NCBI GenBank assembly: GCA_021796435.1
Contig: JAJYXM010000016.1
Location: 1,429,580-1,493,579 of the forward strand
From: a bacterium
GTDB lineage: Bacteria > Patescibacteriota > Patescibacteriia > 2-12-FULL-60-25
Length of the DNA stretch: 64,000 nucleotides
Direction of reading: 5' to 3'
This document shows, in pieces, positions 34,489 to 41,940 of this stretch. The notes below the pieces were generated by a model. It was not told the origin of the DNA and made no database searches. It saw only the letters and a program-made list of their open reading frames with translations. Both the position numbers and the translations under genes were made by a program. Position 1 is the first letter of the stretch, and every line of letters starts with the position of its first letter.

Positions 34489-34680
34489 ATCGTTTCGGTT
34501 ATGTTTAGTGAATAGATATTACCGCCTGGATACTGCTCGCACAACACTTGAGACACAAAATCATTCCCCCTGACGGAGAGCGGAATAGTGGCTTAGTAAA
34601 GCCATAATTTTACAGAATGTAAATTAGGCTATTTTTTATCATTTTTAGCTAAATTTAGCAAAAATACTACCCCAGTCCCC

Positions 34681-34709
34681 TTGACAAAATGGTCAAAATA
34701 TGATTTAAT
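34681..34709 (+). promoter_or_regulatory. Promoter of the 3D-domain gene
   Basis: TTGACA (34681-34686), 17-base spacer, extended -10 TGA-TTTAAT (34704-34709). Confidence 0.85.
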
Positions 34710-34715
34710 GTCCGG

Positions 34716-34750
34716 TCACATTCGCAGACCGTTAGTCTGCTGCCTGTGAC
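34716..34750 (+). promoter_or_regulatory. Structured leader of the 3D-domain gene
   Basis: GTCACA-ttc-GCAGAC-cgtta-GTCTGC-tgcc-TGTGAC: a two-tier hairpin directly after the transcription start, ending 9 bases before the ATG at 34760. Both arms are perfect 6-bp stems around a 3x4 internal loop. It may protect the 5' end or regulate translation. Confidence 0.6.
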
Positions 34751-34759
34751 AAACCATAT

Positions 34760-35335
34760 ATGAAGATACCTAAAAATACCTTCAAGCTGACTCTTGGACA
34801 GCGTAAAGCCTTTGCGGTCCTTACCCTGGCCTTGGCATTGTCCAATTCACAGGTAGTCGAGGCTGCAAAATCGGCTGAGCCGACGAACGTATCGCCGGAT
34901 CCTTTGCCTGGCATCATCGTCCCGGAGGTAGAGACCGCTCCGGCCCCGGCCACCGAAGAGCAATCGCCGGCCTTGCGCACTAAGCGCACTACCATGACGG
35001 CGTATAGCTCTACTCCGAACCAGACGGACGGAACACCCTTCGTCACGGCATCAGGTTCCTGTGTGCGTGACGGCGTCATAGCTTCGAACGATTTCCGCAT
35101 CGGTACAAAAATCCGTTTTCCGGAACTCTACGGGGACAAGATCTTCGTGGTCGAAGACCGTATGAATTCACGCTATACCAACCGCATTGACGTCTGGATG
35201 AACGACATAGCCGATGCGCGTAAATTCGGACTCAAGCGTAACGTGCAGATCGAGGTCGTCGAAGAAGGCAACGGAGTGAAGCATTGGAATGAAGGCTGGA
35301 CGAATTCGGCTTGTGAGAAATTAAGCAACGCCTAA
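34760..35335 (+). CDS. Secreted 3D-domain protein
   Basis: 191 residues. Probable signal peptide at the start (LGQRKAFAVLTLALALSNSQ), a Pro-rich linker to about residue 75, then a 3D domain: TMTAYSSTPNQTDGTPFVTASG, RDGVIASNDFRIGTKI, VEDRMNSRYTNRIDVWMND. The three aspartates of the 3D (double-psi beta-barrel) fold are present; such domains are seen in MltA and YocH-type cell wall hydrolases. It lacks LysM or other wall-binding domains. Likely a peptidoglycan-acting or binding protein outside the cell. The promoter and hairpin leader above it are unusually clear. Confidence 0.85.
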   Translation: MKIPKNTFKLTLGQRKAFAVLTLALALSNSQVVEAAKSAEPTNVSPDPLPGIIVPEVETAPAPATEEQSPALRTKRTTMTAYSSTPNQTDGTPFVTASGSCVRDGVIASNDFRIGTKIRFPELYGDKIFVVEDRMNSRYTNRIDVWMNDIADARKFGLKRNVQIEVVEEGNGVKHWNEGWTNSACEKLSNA

Positions 35336-35342
35336 ACGGCAC

Positions 35343-35372
35343 AAAAATCCCTCGATTACTCGAGGGATTTTT
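35343..35372. terminator. Bidirectional terminator
   Basis: AAAAATCCCTCGA-ttac-TCGAGGGATTTTT between the 3D-domain gene and the convergent cold-shock gene. Confidence 0.9.
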
Positions 35373-35386
35373 GATTGATCGTGTTC

Positions 35387-35602
35387 TTATTGGGCGAGCT
35401 TCACGTGAGCTGCGCGAGGGCCTTTGTCCGACGGTTCTTCGTCGAATTCGACCATCGTGCCCTTCTGGAGTTCGTCGAATGAGACGCCCTCGAGCGAAGT
35501 GCTGTGGAAGAAGATGTTGTTATCGCGGTTATCTTCCTTGCCTTCCGGAGTGATGAAGCCGAAGCCTTTCTCTTCGTTCTTACCTGAAATAGTTCCCTTC
35601 AT
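35387..35602 (-). CDS. Cold-shock domain protein (CspA family)
   Basis: 71 residues. Single RNA/DNA-binding cold-shock domain with both RNP motifs: KGFGFITPEG and NNIFFHSTSL. Usual role is RNA chaperoning at low temperature or generally. The start at 35602 is preceded by an AT-rich leader of more than 50 bases with no clear ribosome binding site; long leaders are typical of cold-shock mRNAs, although I see no known cold-box. A bidirectional terminator follows. Confidence 0.93.
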   Translation of the reverse strand: MKGTISGKNEEKGFGFITPEGKEDNRDNNIFFHSTSLEGVSFDELQKGTMVEFDEEPSDKGPRAAHVKLAQ

Positions 35603-35747
35603 AAATTTTTACCAATGAATAAATTTTTAAATAAGTAAGGTTTCCTGCCTTAAGTCAGCAAAGATGAACCCGTCATTGGTCTTAGCATATACACTACACT
35701 ATTGGCGGAATATTGGAATAGCTGAGTGCGAAGGCGGGAAATCGGTC

Positions 35748-36407
35748 TTAATTACTCAAATGACAGAACTTTGATGCCGCCTCAAAAACAAGATTTATAT
35801 CTTTTTCTTTCAGCCACGTCTTATTAATCACAATTCGCAGCTTCTGATGTTGCGGATAGCCACCATCACGCGCGCCGTCCAATAAATCCTGGAATTCAAC
35901 ATTGAGCAGCTCTGTCAGAGATTCTTTTACGTCGTTGTAGCACTCCTTTGTCATACGACCGCTCTCGACTTCCAGATGGAACTTCCACCACGTCCAAAAG
36001 TGGAGCAACTCGTGCATAATGGTCCTGTTCTGGAATGGCCGCGAAGCACAAACGAAGAAATAACCATGGTCGATATTGTAGGAACAACGAGAATCAGTCG
36101 TAAGAAAAACTTTGATTTGGTCCAGTGGACTTGAGATGCCGAAAATCAACTCAACTCTTTTGAAGAACTCTACTTCAATCGGTTGCCACGCGGCACTGAT
36201 AAGTTTCGTCTGAATCGAGAGATCCAGCCCCTGTTCCACGATGAGCTGAGATACGAATGCTTCCAGTTTATGGTCTTCGAACTCACTACCGTATTCAGCC
36301 CTATATCGCGTCTCCATTTCTGTGGGCGTCCGGCTATTGGTTGATCGAGAGGCTCTTTTGTAGTTCTCGATATCTTTTTGCAAGTCGTAGGAAAAAAGCA
36401 GTTCCAT
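35748..36407 (-). CDS. Putative zinc metallopeptidase (HExxH)
   Basis: 219 residues. TIMHELLHFWTWWKFH holds an HExxH-type motif (HELLH), with Glu as the catalytic base; a third ligand may be Glu in the following helix (NDVKESLTELLN). No signal peptide, so probably cytoplasmic; no known family. I prefer the ATG at 36407; the longer TTG-start frame to 36452 has no better support. Substrate unknown, and the third ligand is a guess. Confidence 0.6.
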   Translation of the reverse strand: MELLFSYDLQKDIENYKRASRSTNSRTPTEMETRYRAEYGSEFEDHKLEAFVSQLIVEQGLDLSIQTKLISAAWQPIEVEFFKRVELIFGISSPLDQIKVFLTTDSRCSYNIDHGYFFVCASRPFQNRTIMHELLHFWTWWKFHLEVESGRMTKECYNDVKESLTELLNVEFQDLLDGARDGGYPQHQKLRIVINKTWLKEKDINLVFEAASKFCHLSN

Positions 36408-36493
36408 ATCAGAGTGGATCTTATAACAAAATTCGAACCCTTGCGAGTTCAAATTTTTATAGGGTTAGATTGTCGAGGATGCGTGATGCGCGA

Positions 36494-37039
36494 TTACTCT
36501 TTGTGTAAATGAAATGACTTTTCTTCGATGTAAGCGCTTTCTTCCTTACGGAAAATGCTGATCCGGTCGATCGTCAGTTGCTCGAACGGAAGTGGCGTAC
36601 GCTCAAGTAACTCCCCAATGTCAGAAAAAATCTCCAAGTTCAGTTCTTTGTGGGCAAGCGTAATATGGAAATGCGTCGCGAATCCCTTATCGTTATCTTT
36701 GATGCCAAGGCTGGATTCCATCGATCGCACGATACCTCTCTTGAGCTCGAATAGTTCATCGCTTTGTTCGACATCGATAAACCAAGTCTCCTTTTCAAAA
36801 TGGCCGTACTGAAGCACCTTGATCGAAAACGGGTGAAGTTGGCTTGCGACTTCGGATACAGTTTTTCCCAGTTCCTCATGGCGATCCGTCTCAAAAGGAT
36901 GGAAAAGCGTGATGTGCGGAGGATACTGCAACGACCAGGCGAGCTTGTGTGCTTGCGCGATCTGAAGCTTGAGATCCGTAACCCATTGCTTGGCGCCCTC
37001 CCGCAGAGCGTAGCCGATGAAATATTTCTGCATTCCCAT
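36494..37039 (-). CDS. 2'-5' RNA ligase/CPDase-superfamily protein
   Basis: 181 residues with the two HxT motifs of the 2H phosphoesterase superfamily: PPHITLFHPF and HFHITLAHK. They line an active site that acts on 2',3'-cyclic phosphates or 2'-5' bonds in RNA. The length is normal. The upstream frame to 37207 crosses a terminator-like hairpin (37061-37091) and is not supported; start 37039 (37033 possible). Substrate in this organism is unknown; RNA processing or repair is likely. Confidence 0.85.
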   Translation of the reverse strand: MGMQKYFIGYALREGAKQWVTDLKLQIAQAHKLAWSLQYPPHITLFHPFETDRHEELGKTVSEVASQLHPFSIKVLQYGHFEKETWFIDVEQSDELFELKRGIVRSMESSLGIKDNDKGFATHFHITLAHKELNLEIFSDIGELLERTPLPFEQLTIDRISIFRKEESAYIEEKSFHLHKE

Positions 37040-37060
37040 AGTCGAGACGAAGCATAAACC

Positions 37061-37091
37061 AAAACCCGACCATTTGCGAGGTCGGGTTTTT
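37061..37091. terminator. Terminator-like hairpin before the RNA-ligase-like gene
   Basis: AAAACCCGACC-atttgcga-GGTCGGGTTTTT. On the + strand no gene ends here; on the - strand it lies 22 bp before the start of the gene, so it could be an attenuator in that gene's leader, or the end of an unrecognised short transcript from 37092-37213. Confidence 0.6.
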
Positions 37092-37213
37092 ACAGGGTCG
37101 CGTCGTAGAAGGTTAAACAAGCAATAGATTGGCGTTGTGTCAGGACATGCATAAAATTCCCAAAAACCGAATTTCGATATAGCATTAACCAATAATCTAA
37201 CCATCACTTAGAT

Positions 37214-37795
37214 ATGGGGATCGAACAAACCGTGGGCATGGGTCTGCCGCCGCAACCCGAAGCAGAACCAAAGATCGAAACTGAGGAAGCGCTCGATTAT
37301 GAGACGCTTGAACCCATAATGGCTGATGTGATCAGCTCGACGATAGAGCGAGGCGGATACGACAAGAATTCACCAGACCCAAAAAGGTTGGCCGCCGACA
37401 TAATATCCATCTATAACACTCTGAATGCGGATGAACGGATCAGCGCCGACTCTTTCACGGCTGCTACATTAGCGAATATCATAAATGATTTCTGCGAAGA
37501 GCTCATGAGGGCAAGATATTCGGCTGAAAAGCTGTTCCAAGACGAAATGAAGAGCAAGATGGATGCGATCAAAGGGATGATAGACACCATGGAGCCACTC
37601 GATGCCCCTCGACCCGTAAGGACCAATTTCGCAGACGAATTCTCATATCACGAGAAGCGCGGGATATATTTCATGGGTGAACGAGTCGCGGAATGTACCG
37701 TCGATCAGGATGTGGTATTACTTGACGTACATTGGGATGAAGAGGAAATGGAGAAGGCTTTCGGTAAATTCCTGGAAAAAGCACAGAGCATATAA
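37214..37795 (+). CDS. Hypothetical acidic helical protein
   Basis: 193 residues, soluble, unrecognised. The N-terminal about 25 residues are Pro/Glu-rich; the middle is helical (MADVISSTIERGGYDKNS ... TLANIINDFCEELMRARYS), then a Met-rich segment (FQDEMKSKMDAIKGMIDTME). The C-terminal about 50 residues are beta-like and acidic (VVLLDVHWDEEEMEKAFGKF). No signal or membrane segment. ATG at 37214 has no Shine-Dalgarno. A terminator follows. Confidence 0.6.
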   Translation: MGIEQTVGMGLPPQPEAEPKIETEEALDYETLEPIMADVISSTIERGGYDKNSPDPKRLAADIISIYNTLNADERISADSFTAATLANIINDFCEELMRARYSAEKLFQDEMKSKMDAIKGMIDTMEPLDAPRPVRTNFADEFSYHEKRGIYFMGERVAECTVDQDVVLLDVHWDEEEMEKAFGKFLEKAQSI

Positions 37796-37853
37796 GGGAT
37801 CTCACACACATCCTTTCGCCTCTCGTGGACTCTTATCGGCAGTCGCGCATAAG

Positions 37854-37886
37854 AAAACTCCTTCCCAAAATTGGGATGGAGTTTTC
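37854..37886 (+). terminator. Terminator of the acidic helical protein gene
   Basis: AAAACTCC-tTCCCAAaaTTGGGAt-GGAGTTTTC, a two-step stem with a T-tract. Confidence 0.85.
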
Positions 37887-37998
37887 ATGGGGTCACATTG
37901 TCGAGGTTGTTCGCATCGCTATAGCGAATCTGCCGCCGTGTTCTTACATACCTGACTACTCGCTACAGAGGGTGAACTTGGTTTATTGATGGATGAGG

Positions 37999-39384
37999 CT
38001 ACCTGCCAATCCACCGAATCGTTTTCGGCTTGCCCTTCGGCCAGTCACGATTGATCCTCGGGGAGAATGTTTGGAACTCCCACAAGTCAACCTGATTGAT
38101 AGTCTCGGCCTCTTTTTGGTTTTCAACGGGAATATAAGTCAGATATTGCGGGTCATCACCGTCAACCCAGTCAATCTCCTCGTAAAACTCCTTGAGATAG
38201 AGCTGGCCGCACTGTTTGCACTTGAAAAGCCTGCGACTGAAATGCGAATCCTCGGAAAACGTATGCACCACGTCAAATGCGTTGTCGAGGTCTCCATCGG
38301 TCAGCTCCTCTTTTTTCCAGATATGACACTGTGTAGGTTTTTTACGATCCCGTTTCAAGCTAAAGAGAGCGTCGGATTTCTGCTTGTCATTTTTTGAGCC
38401 AGCCAATTTTTCATAGAAGTAGTGTACATCCCATCCGCACTCTCGATTGAACATGCGCTCGCCAACTACGGCATCATAGGGCACCTCTATCACTTCGATG
38501 TAGATGTAGAGCGAATCGTATCCCGTTTTGTCACGACGCGATGCCGATTTTGACAATACGACCTTGTTGAACTTGTTTGGGCTCTGGAATGGCGGCCGTA
38601 CTTGATCATCTCGTTCGAGTGGGTTCCAGTCTTCTTTCGTTTCCAACCGTTCTCTCACGCGAGCTTCCATTTCAGTGACCGCGTGAATATAAGCGGTACA
38701 CCGATCCTCGAAGTCTCCCAACACGGCAAAATCGTTGCCAAGTCCATCAATGTCAAACTCCTCTGTCCATTGAGTGACGACGTATCGCCATTGTTTTGCC
38801 AGCTCTGTTTTCTGCCTCTCTATTTCATCTTGGAGCTTGCCATACGCCGAGTAACCAACGTGTCCAAGCCGCAAGAGCAAAGGTGCTTTCACCTCGACCA
38901 TAAACTTTCGGTTTTCCAGCGATAATCCTTTTGATTGAGTGAGATTATCTGTGAGATCGGCGAGCTTGATGCGCCACGCATCGTCATCTTTTGTCTCCAC
39001 GAGACGTGCGATCATGCGTATCCATCGCTCGGTTTTGTCTTCGATGCTCGTGTCATGCGAGCAAAGACGAACGAGCTCGACCGTCCGTTTCGTAAAGCCC
39101 ATTTTTTCCAGTTCCTCTAACAAGACGCCACCATCCTCTACGATGTCGTGCAAAAGCGCGGCAATGAACAGATCGTAGTCTGGATCATCCCAGTGATGGC
39201 TCGCACTGACGAGATCACGCACGCGGAAGGAGTGGAGATAGTTCTGTTCATCGGGGAGACCTTTCCGAGTCCCTTTGATGAGTTCCCGTACCAAATCTTC
39301 GGCCTTTTTCGTGAGCTTGTCGCATGCATCCCAGTATTCCTGCCACGGGGAGACTTTTTTTGAATTGTTTTGATTGTTTTTCAT
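37999..39384 (-). CDS. HD hydrolase (SpoT/MESH1-like) fused to a C-terminal zinc-ribbon domain
   Basis: 461 residues. The first about 170 form an HD domain of the (p)ppGpp hydrolase kind: YLHSFRVRDLV, ALLHDIVEDGG (His-Asp and Glu-Asp), and WRIKLADLTDNLTQ with the late Asp. No synthetase domain is seen. The C-terminal half is different: a long helical link, a strand-rich part, and a zinc knuckle (LFKCKQCGQLYLKEFYEE) near residue 390, then YLTYIPVENQKEAETINQ. A role in alarmone removal is inferred from the HD part only. ATG at 39384 lies about 250 bases downstream of a strong promoter. Confidence 0.75.
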   Translation of the reverse strand: MKNNQNNSKKVSPWQEYWDACDKLTKKAEDLVRELIKGTRKGLPDEQNYLHSFRVRDLVSASHHWDDPDYDLFIAALLHDIVEDGGVLLEELEKMGFTKRTVELVRLCSHDTSIEDKTERWIRMIARLVETKDDDAWRIKLADLTDNLTQSKGLSLENRKFMVEVKAPLLLRLGHVGYSAYGKLQDEIERQKTELAKQWRYVVTQWTEEFDIDGLGNDFAVLGDFEDRCTAYIHAVTEMEARVRERLETKEDWNPLERDDQVRPPFQSPNKFNKVVLSKSASRRDKTGYDSLYIYIEVIEVPYDAVVGERMFNRECGWDVHYFYEKLAGSKNDKQKSDALFSLKRDRKKPTQCHIWKKEELTDGDLDNAFDVVHTFSEDSHFSRRLFKCKQCGQLYLKEFYEEIDWVDGDDPQYLTYIPVENQKEAETINQVDLWEFQTFSPRINRDWPKGKPKTIRWIGR

Positions 39385-39635
39385 AGTGGTAATCGCTAAA
39401 GAGTGAGAAGCCGATTCGTTCTCCCCGCTCTTAGGCGGACGACCTTTGAAAAACAAAACGCGGCTGAAAGATTTGATCCAGCAAAAAGCTGAATGAAATC
39501 TCCCAACCGCGTGCGGTTAGTCGCCGTTCTTCATATGGCTCGCAGCAGATTTCCCTGTTTGCCTATCCGCCCGAAGCGGAAGAAGACGACGGCTCATTGA
39601 ACTGCGAGCGACAGTGGAAGTTGTAATGACCTTAT
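39385..39635 (-). promoter_or_regulatory. Long structured leader, candidate cis-regulatory RNA
   Basis: From the predicted start near 39635 to the ATG at 39384. Besides the terminator-like part, an 8-bp stem joins 39602-39609 with 39538-39545 (GCTCGCAG/CTGCGAGC) and encloses a small CCGC/GCGG hairpin. No match to a known riboswitch class that I can recall. Confidence 0.5.
39449..39512 (-). promoter_or_regulatory. Terminator-like element in the HD gene leader
   Basis: On the - strand, nested stems ACGCGG/CCGCGT (39507-39512 with 39458-39463), AGATTT/AAATCT (39496-39501 with 39469-39474) and CAGC/GCTG around TTTTT, followed by TTTTGTTTTT (39449-39458). It lies inside the leader, 65 bases before the start codon, as an attenuator would. 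Confidence 0.6.
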
Positions 39636-39641
39636 ATATTC

Positions 39642-39670
39642 AAGATAGCCGGTTATGCCGGAAAAGTCAA
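39642..39670 (-). promoter_or_regulatory. Promoter of the HD/zinc-ribbon gene
   Basis: TTGACT (39665-39670), 17-base spacer, TATCTT (39642-39647). Confidence 0.75.
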
Positions 39671-39689
39671 CGTGAAAGAGCTATGTGCC

Positions 39690-40001
39690 TTATTCCAAAT
39701 TAAATTTTCCGCAAACAACGTAATAAAAAATGCCCCGTATCAACCAGAGAAAAAAAAGCACTCCAAAAAAGGTCACCAACGCTCCAATAACTGCACTAGA
39801 CCATGATCCAGTAGTTAGACTTTCCTGAATAGTGGAAAAGTATGTTGTACGAGGCATGCCCTCATTAAAGGCTGTCCATGGCCCAAATACCAAACTAGGA
39901 ATACCAACAGCTAAGTATCCCACCTTGAGGAGCCTATACCACCATTTATCTTCAAGCCACTTCTTTTCACGTATGACAATCGCTGCATCACTTTGCCTCA
40001 T
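39690..40001 (-). CDS. Small membrane protein, two TM helices
   Basis: 103 residues with two strong hydrophobic helices: about 27-43 (YLAVGIPSLVFGP) and 68-95 (AVIGALVTFFGVLFFLWLI). It starts MRQSDAAIVIREKKW. Unrecognised. Transcript is leaderless: -10 box TATAAT 7 bases before the ATG. No partner. AT-rich coding compared with the neighbours. Confidence 0.65.
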   Translation of the reverse strand: MRQSDAAIVIREKKWLEDKWWYRLLKVGYLAVGIPSLVFGPWTAFNEGMPRTTYFSTIQESLTTGSWSSAVIGALVTFFGVLFFLWLIRGIFYYVVCGKFNLE

Positions 40002-40008
40002 ATTTTTA

Positions 40009-40038
40009 ATTATAAATCAAAAATCGAGTTGTTTCCAA
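40009..40038 (-). promoter_or_regulatory. Leaderless promoter of the small membrane protein
   Basis: TTGGAA (40033-40038), 18-base spacer, consensus TATAAT (40009-40014); ATG (40001) 7 bases further. Confidence 0.8.
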
Positions 40039-40049
40039 TTCGATTTTTG

Positions 40050-40067
40050 ATGGGGTGGCCAACGGGG
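40050..40067 (-). repeat. Copy of the tRNA-His 3' end (18 nt)
   Basis: The 18-base string TGGGGTGGCCAACGGGGG, the + strand complement of the last T-arm/acceptor bases plus CCA of tRNA-His, occurs here and again at 40226-40243 inside the tRNA. The 159 bases between hold no gene. Such copies are typical of tRNA attachment sites left by integrated elements. Confidence 0.7.
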
Positions 40068-40190
40068 GATCTCAGTCGCTTTGCTCCCACGAAAGGGCTT
40101 CAGCCCTCTCGTGAACTCTCCCCAGCAATAGTGGGAACCTTCCGGTTTCCAAACCCTCCCCGTTCGACCCCCATCTCGGTCAACCCGACA

Positions 40191-40225
40191 TGAATAAAGC
40201 ACCCCGATAAGGAGTGCTTTATTCA
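40191..40225 (-). terminator. Terminator-like palindrome abutting tRNA-His
   Basis: Perfect 12-bp arms TGAATAAAGCAC/GTGCTTTATTCA around an 11-base loop, starting directly at the CCA end of tRNA-His. Confidence 0.75.
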
Positions 40226-40300
40226 TGGGGTGGCCAACGGGGGTCGAACCCGTGATAGCAGAGCCACAATCTGCTGTGATACCGCTTCACCATGGCCACC
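40226..40300 (-). tRNA. tRNA-His (GTG anticodon)
   Basis: Clover-leaf of 75 bases with encoded CCA. The anticodon arm GCAGA-TTGTGGC-TCTGC shows GTG; the acceptor GTGGCCA/TGGCCAC is preceded by the extra 5' G that marks tRNA-His, opposite C73. The T-arm (GGGTTCGACCCC) is normal. Confidence 0.95.
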
Positions 40301-40358
40301 ACGATAATCAATGCCAAATGACGAATGACGGAAAGTCTTATCCGATATTGGCTGCGTA

Positions 40359-40387
40359 TTTATATCGTAAAAAAACGGTTTTGGCAA
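40359..40387 (-). promoter_or_regulatory. tRNA-His promoter
   Basis: TTGCCA (40382-40387), 17-base spacer, TATAAA (40359-40364). Confidence 0.75.
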
Positions 40388-40401
40388 GGCCTGACGCTCG
40401 A

Positions 40402-40430
40402 TTGACCGTGACGCTTTTTTCCTATATATT
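40402..40430 (+). promoter_or_regulatory. tRNA-Arg promoter
   Basis: TTGACC (40402-40407), 17-base spacer, TATATT (40425-40430), 13 bases before the tRNA. Confidence 0.85.
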
Positions 40431-40443
40431 CGCACAGACTCAT

Positions 40444-40518
40444 GTCCCTGTAGCACAATGGATAGTGCACCAGCCTTCTAAGCTGGCCATGATGGTTCGA
40501 TTCCATCCGGGGACACCA
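40444..40518 (+). tRNA. tRNA-Arg (TCT anticodon)
   Basis: 75 bases with encoded CCA. Anticodon arm CCAGC-CTTCTAA-GCTGG shows TCT (reads AGA/AGG). Acceptor GTCCCTG pairs with CGGGGAC across a wobble; T-arm GGTTCGATTCC is normal. Confidence 0.95.
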
Positions 40519-40520
40519 TG

Positions 40521-40555
40521 ACAAAATCTCGCGAGTAGCGGGATTTTGTGTTTTT
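40521..40555 (+). terminator. tRNA-Arg terminator
   Basis: ACAAAATC/GATTTTGT stem with a 13-base loop, then GTTTTT. Confidence 0.9.
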
Positions 40556-40564
40556 AAGGACGTG

Positions 40565-40591
40565 AAAGGCGGAGCTTATAGGCTCCGCCTT
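40565..40591 (-). terminator. Terminator of the Cys-rich lipoprotein gene
   Basis: AAGGCGGAGC-ctata-AGCTCCGCCTT on the - strand, then TCACG; a strong stem with a short T-tract. Confidence 0.75.
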
Positions 40592-40611
40592 GAGGCAGTA
40601 GGGGGAGGGAT

Positions 40612-41730
40612 TCAACCCTGAGGACAGCCGTAGCAGTCTCCCGCGCTGCAGCAATCGCCGTAAGCGCACGAGTTCCCGCAGGTACCGCAGTTGCTGTCAT
40701 CGTTCTGTAGGTCGACACAGGTAGTTCCACCGCACTTGGCGCAGCCACAGGTACCTTGTTCGCATACTTCTCCCGTATCGCATTTCGTACCACAGGTTCC
40801 GCAGTTCTCCGCATCGCTCTGCGTGTCGACGCACGCTTGGCCGCATGCCGTCTTCCCGTCGGGGCAGATGCACGACCCGCTTGTGCAAGCAGAACCGCTG
40901 GGGCAGACATGGCCGCACTCGCCACAGTTGTAGAAATCCGAGCCGATGAACCAGCAGGAATCGCCACATCGTTTGGTGCTTGGCGGGCATTCGCAGACGC
41001 CGTTCTTGCAGTCCTCGATTCCGCTGCAAGAGTGGCCACAGGCGCCACAATTGGCAGGGTCGATGAGAGTATCCGTGCAGTTGTAGTTGCAGAGGTTCTC
41101 CGGCTTGCACTTGCAGCTGCCCTCCCTGCATTGGAAGAGCGTGCCTGCAGTAGATTCGCACCAGGCATCAGAAGCGGGCGTGCCGTCAGGCGCCCCGTCG
41201 CAATCCTGATCCTTGCCGTCGCAATTCTCGTCAGCGCCAGGATGGAAATCCTTGTCGCTGTCATCGCAGTCCGCACCGCCGCAGACCGGTGGCGGATATC
41301 CGTCATGATCCTTGTCGAGGATGTCGAACAGGCAGACGGAAGAGGCCGGGTCACAGCGCACATTGGATTTGCAGGCGTCGCCCTCGAAGGCCTTCTGGCA
41401 GTCGGCGTCGTCGGCACAAGCAGGCGCGGCGATACAGCCTTGGTCAACCGTACAGTATTGCCCACTGGGACACGCCGTCGCGCCCGTGTTCGGACCGATG
41501 GAATGGGTGCACTGACCCATCGAGCCACAGGTGTCGACCGTACAATTGAAGCCGTCGTCGCAGTCCGAGGCGCATGTCGTACCGGAATCTCCGGCCGAGC
41601 CCCCTCCTGTTCCGGAGGTACCTGCGTCGGAGCCGCCACCCCCATCACCCGAAGGCGCGGGATCACTGCCTCCGCAGCCCAGCAGAAATACGGTCGCGAC
41701 GGTGATGCACGCAAGCAATCGAATACTCAT
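40612..41730 (-). CDS. Cys-rich repeat lipoprotein (MopE/Stigma-type)
   Basis: 372 residues. Lipobox LLGC with Cys19 after MSIRLLACITVATVFL; then a Gly/Ser linker and a long Cys-rich body. DDSDKDFHPGADENCDGKD resembles the 'putative metal-binding' motif of myxobacterial MopE-like proteins, and the tail has repeats of the form NCGxCGxxC about every 30-45 residues (ANCGACGHSC, YNCGECGHVC, ENCGTCGTKC, SNCGTCGNSC). These are extracellular proteins of myxobacteria and relatives, role unknown. AGGAGG stands 7 bases before the ATG. In a Patescibacterium it would suggest transfer or surface interaction with other cells. Confidence 0.8.
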   Translation of the reverse strand: MSIRLLACITVATVFLLGCGGSDPAPSGDGGGGSDAGTSGTGGGSAGDSGTTCASDCDDGFNCTVDTCGSMGQCTHSIGPNTGATACPSGQYCTVDQGCIAAPACADDADCQKAFEGDACKSNVRCDPASSVCLFDILDKDHDGYPPPVCGGADCDDSDKDFHPGADENCDGKDQDCDGAPDGTPASDAWCESTAGTLFQCREGSCKCKPENLCNYNCTDTLIDPANCGACGHSCSGIEDCKNGVCECPPSTKRCGDSCWFIGSDFYNCGECGHVCPSGSACTSGSCICPDGKTACGQACVDTQSDAENCGTCGTKCDTGEVCEQGTCGCAKCGGTTCVDLQNDDSNCGTCGNSCAYGDCCSAGDCYGCPQG

Positions 41731-41940
41731 GTTTCCTACCTCCTGAACGTCTGGCTAAGTTTCCTCTTATCCCATCATTACACTCTTCATACTGAAAGGT
41801 CCCATCACCTTGCCATTCAGTGCCCACTAAACACCGCGAGCAACACGACAAAGCGTTCCGATACGAGTGGTACCATCCTGCTGTCAGCAAGTCAAAAATC
41901 TTGAATATCGAGCTCTCCCCAGTTTCCGGACACACCACCC

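Noticed and set aside
40554-41904. Two long frames (about 380 codons each, one per strand) over the Cys-rich lipoprotein
   Set aside because: They come from repetitive, GC-rich codons of the lipoprotein gene; Arg/Ala/Val-rich with no motif, while the lipoprotein has a lipobox, repeats and AGGAGG.
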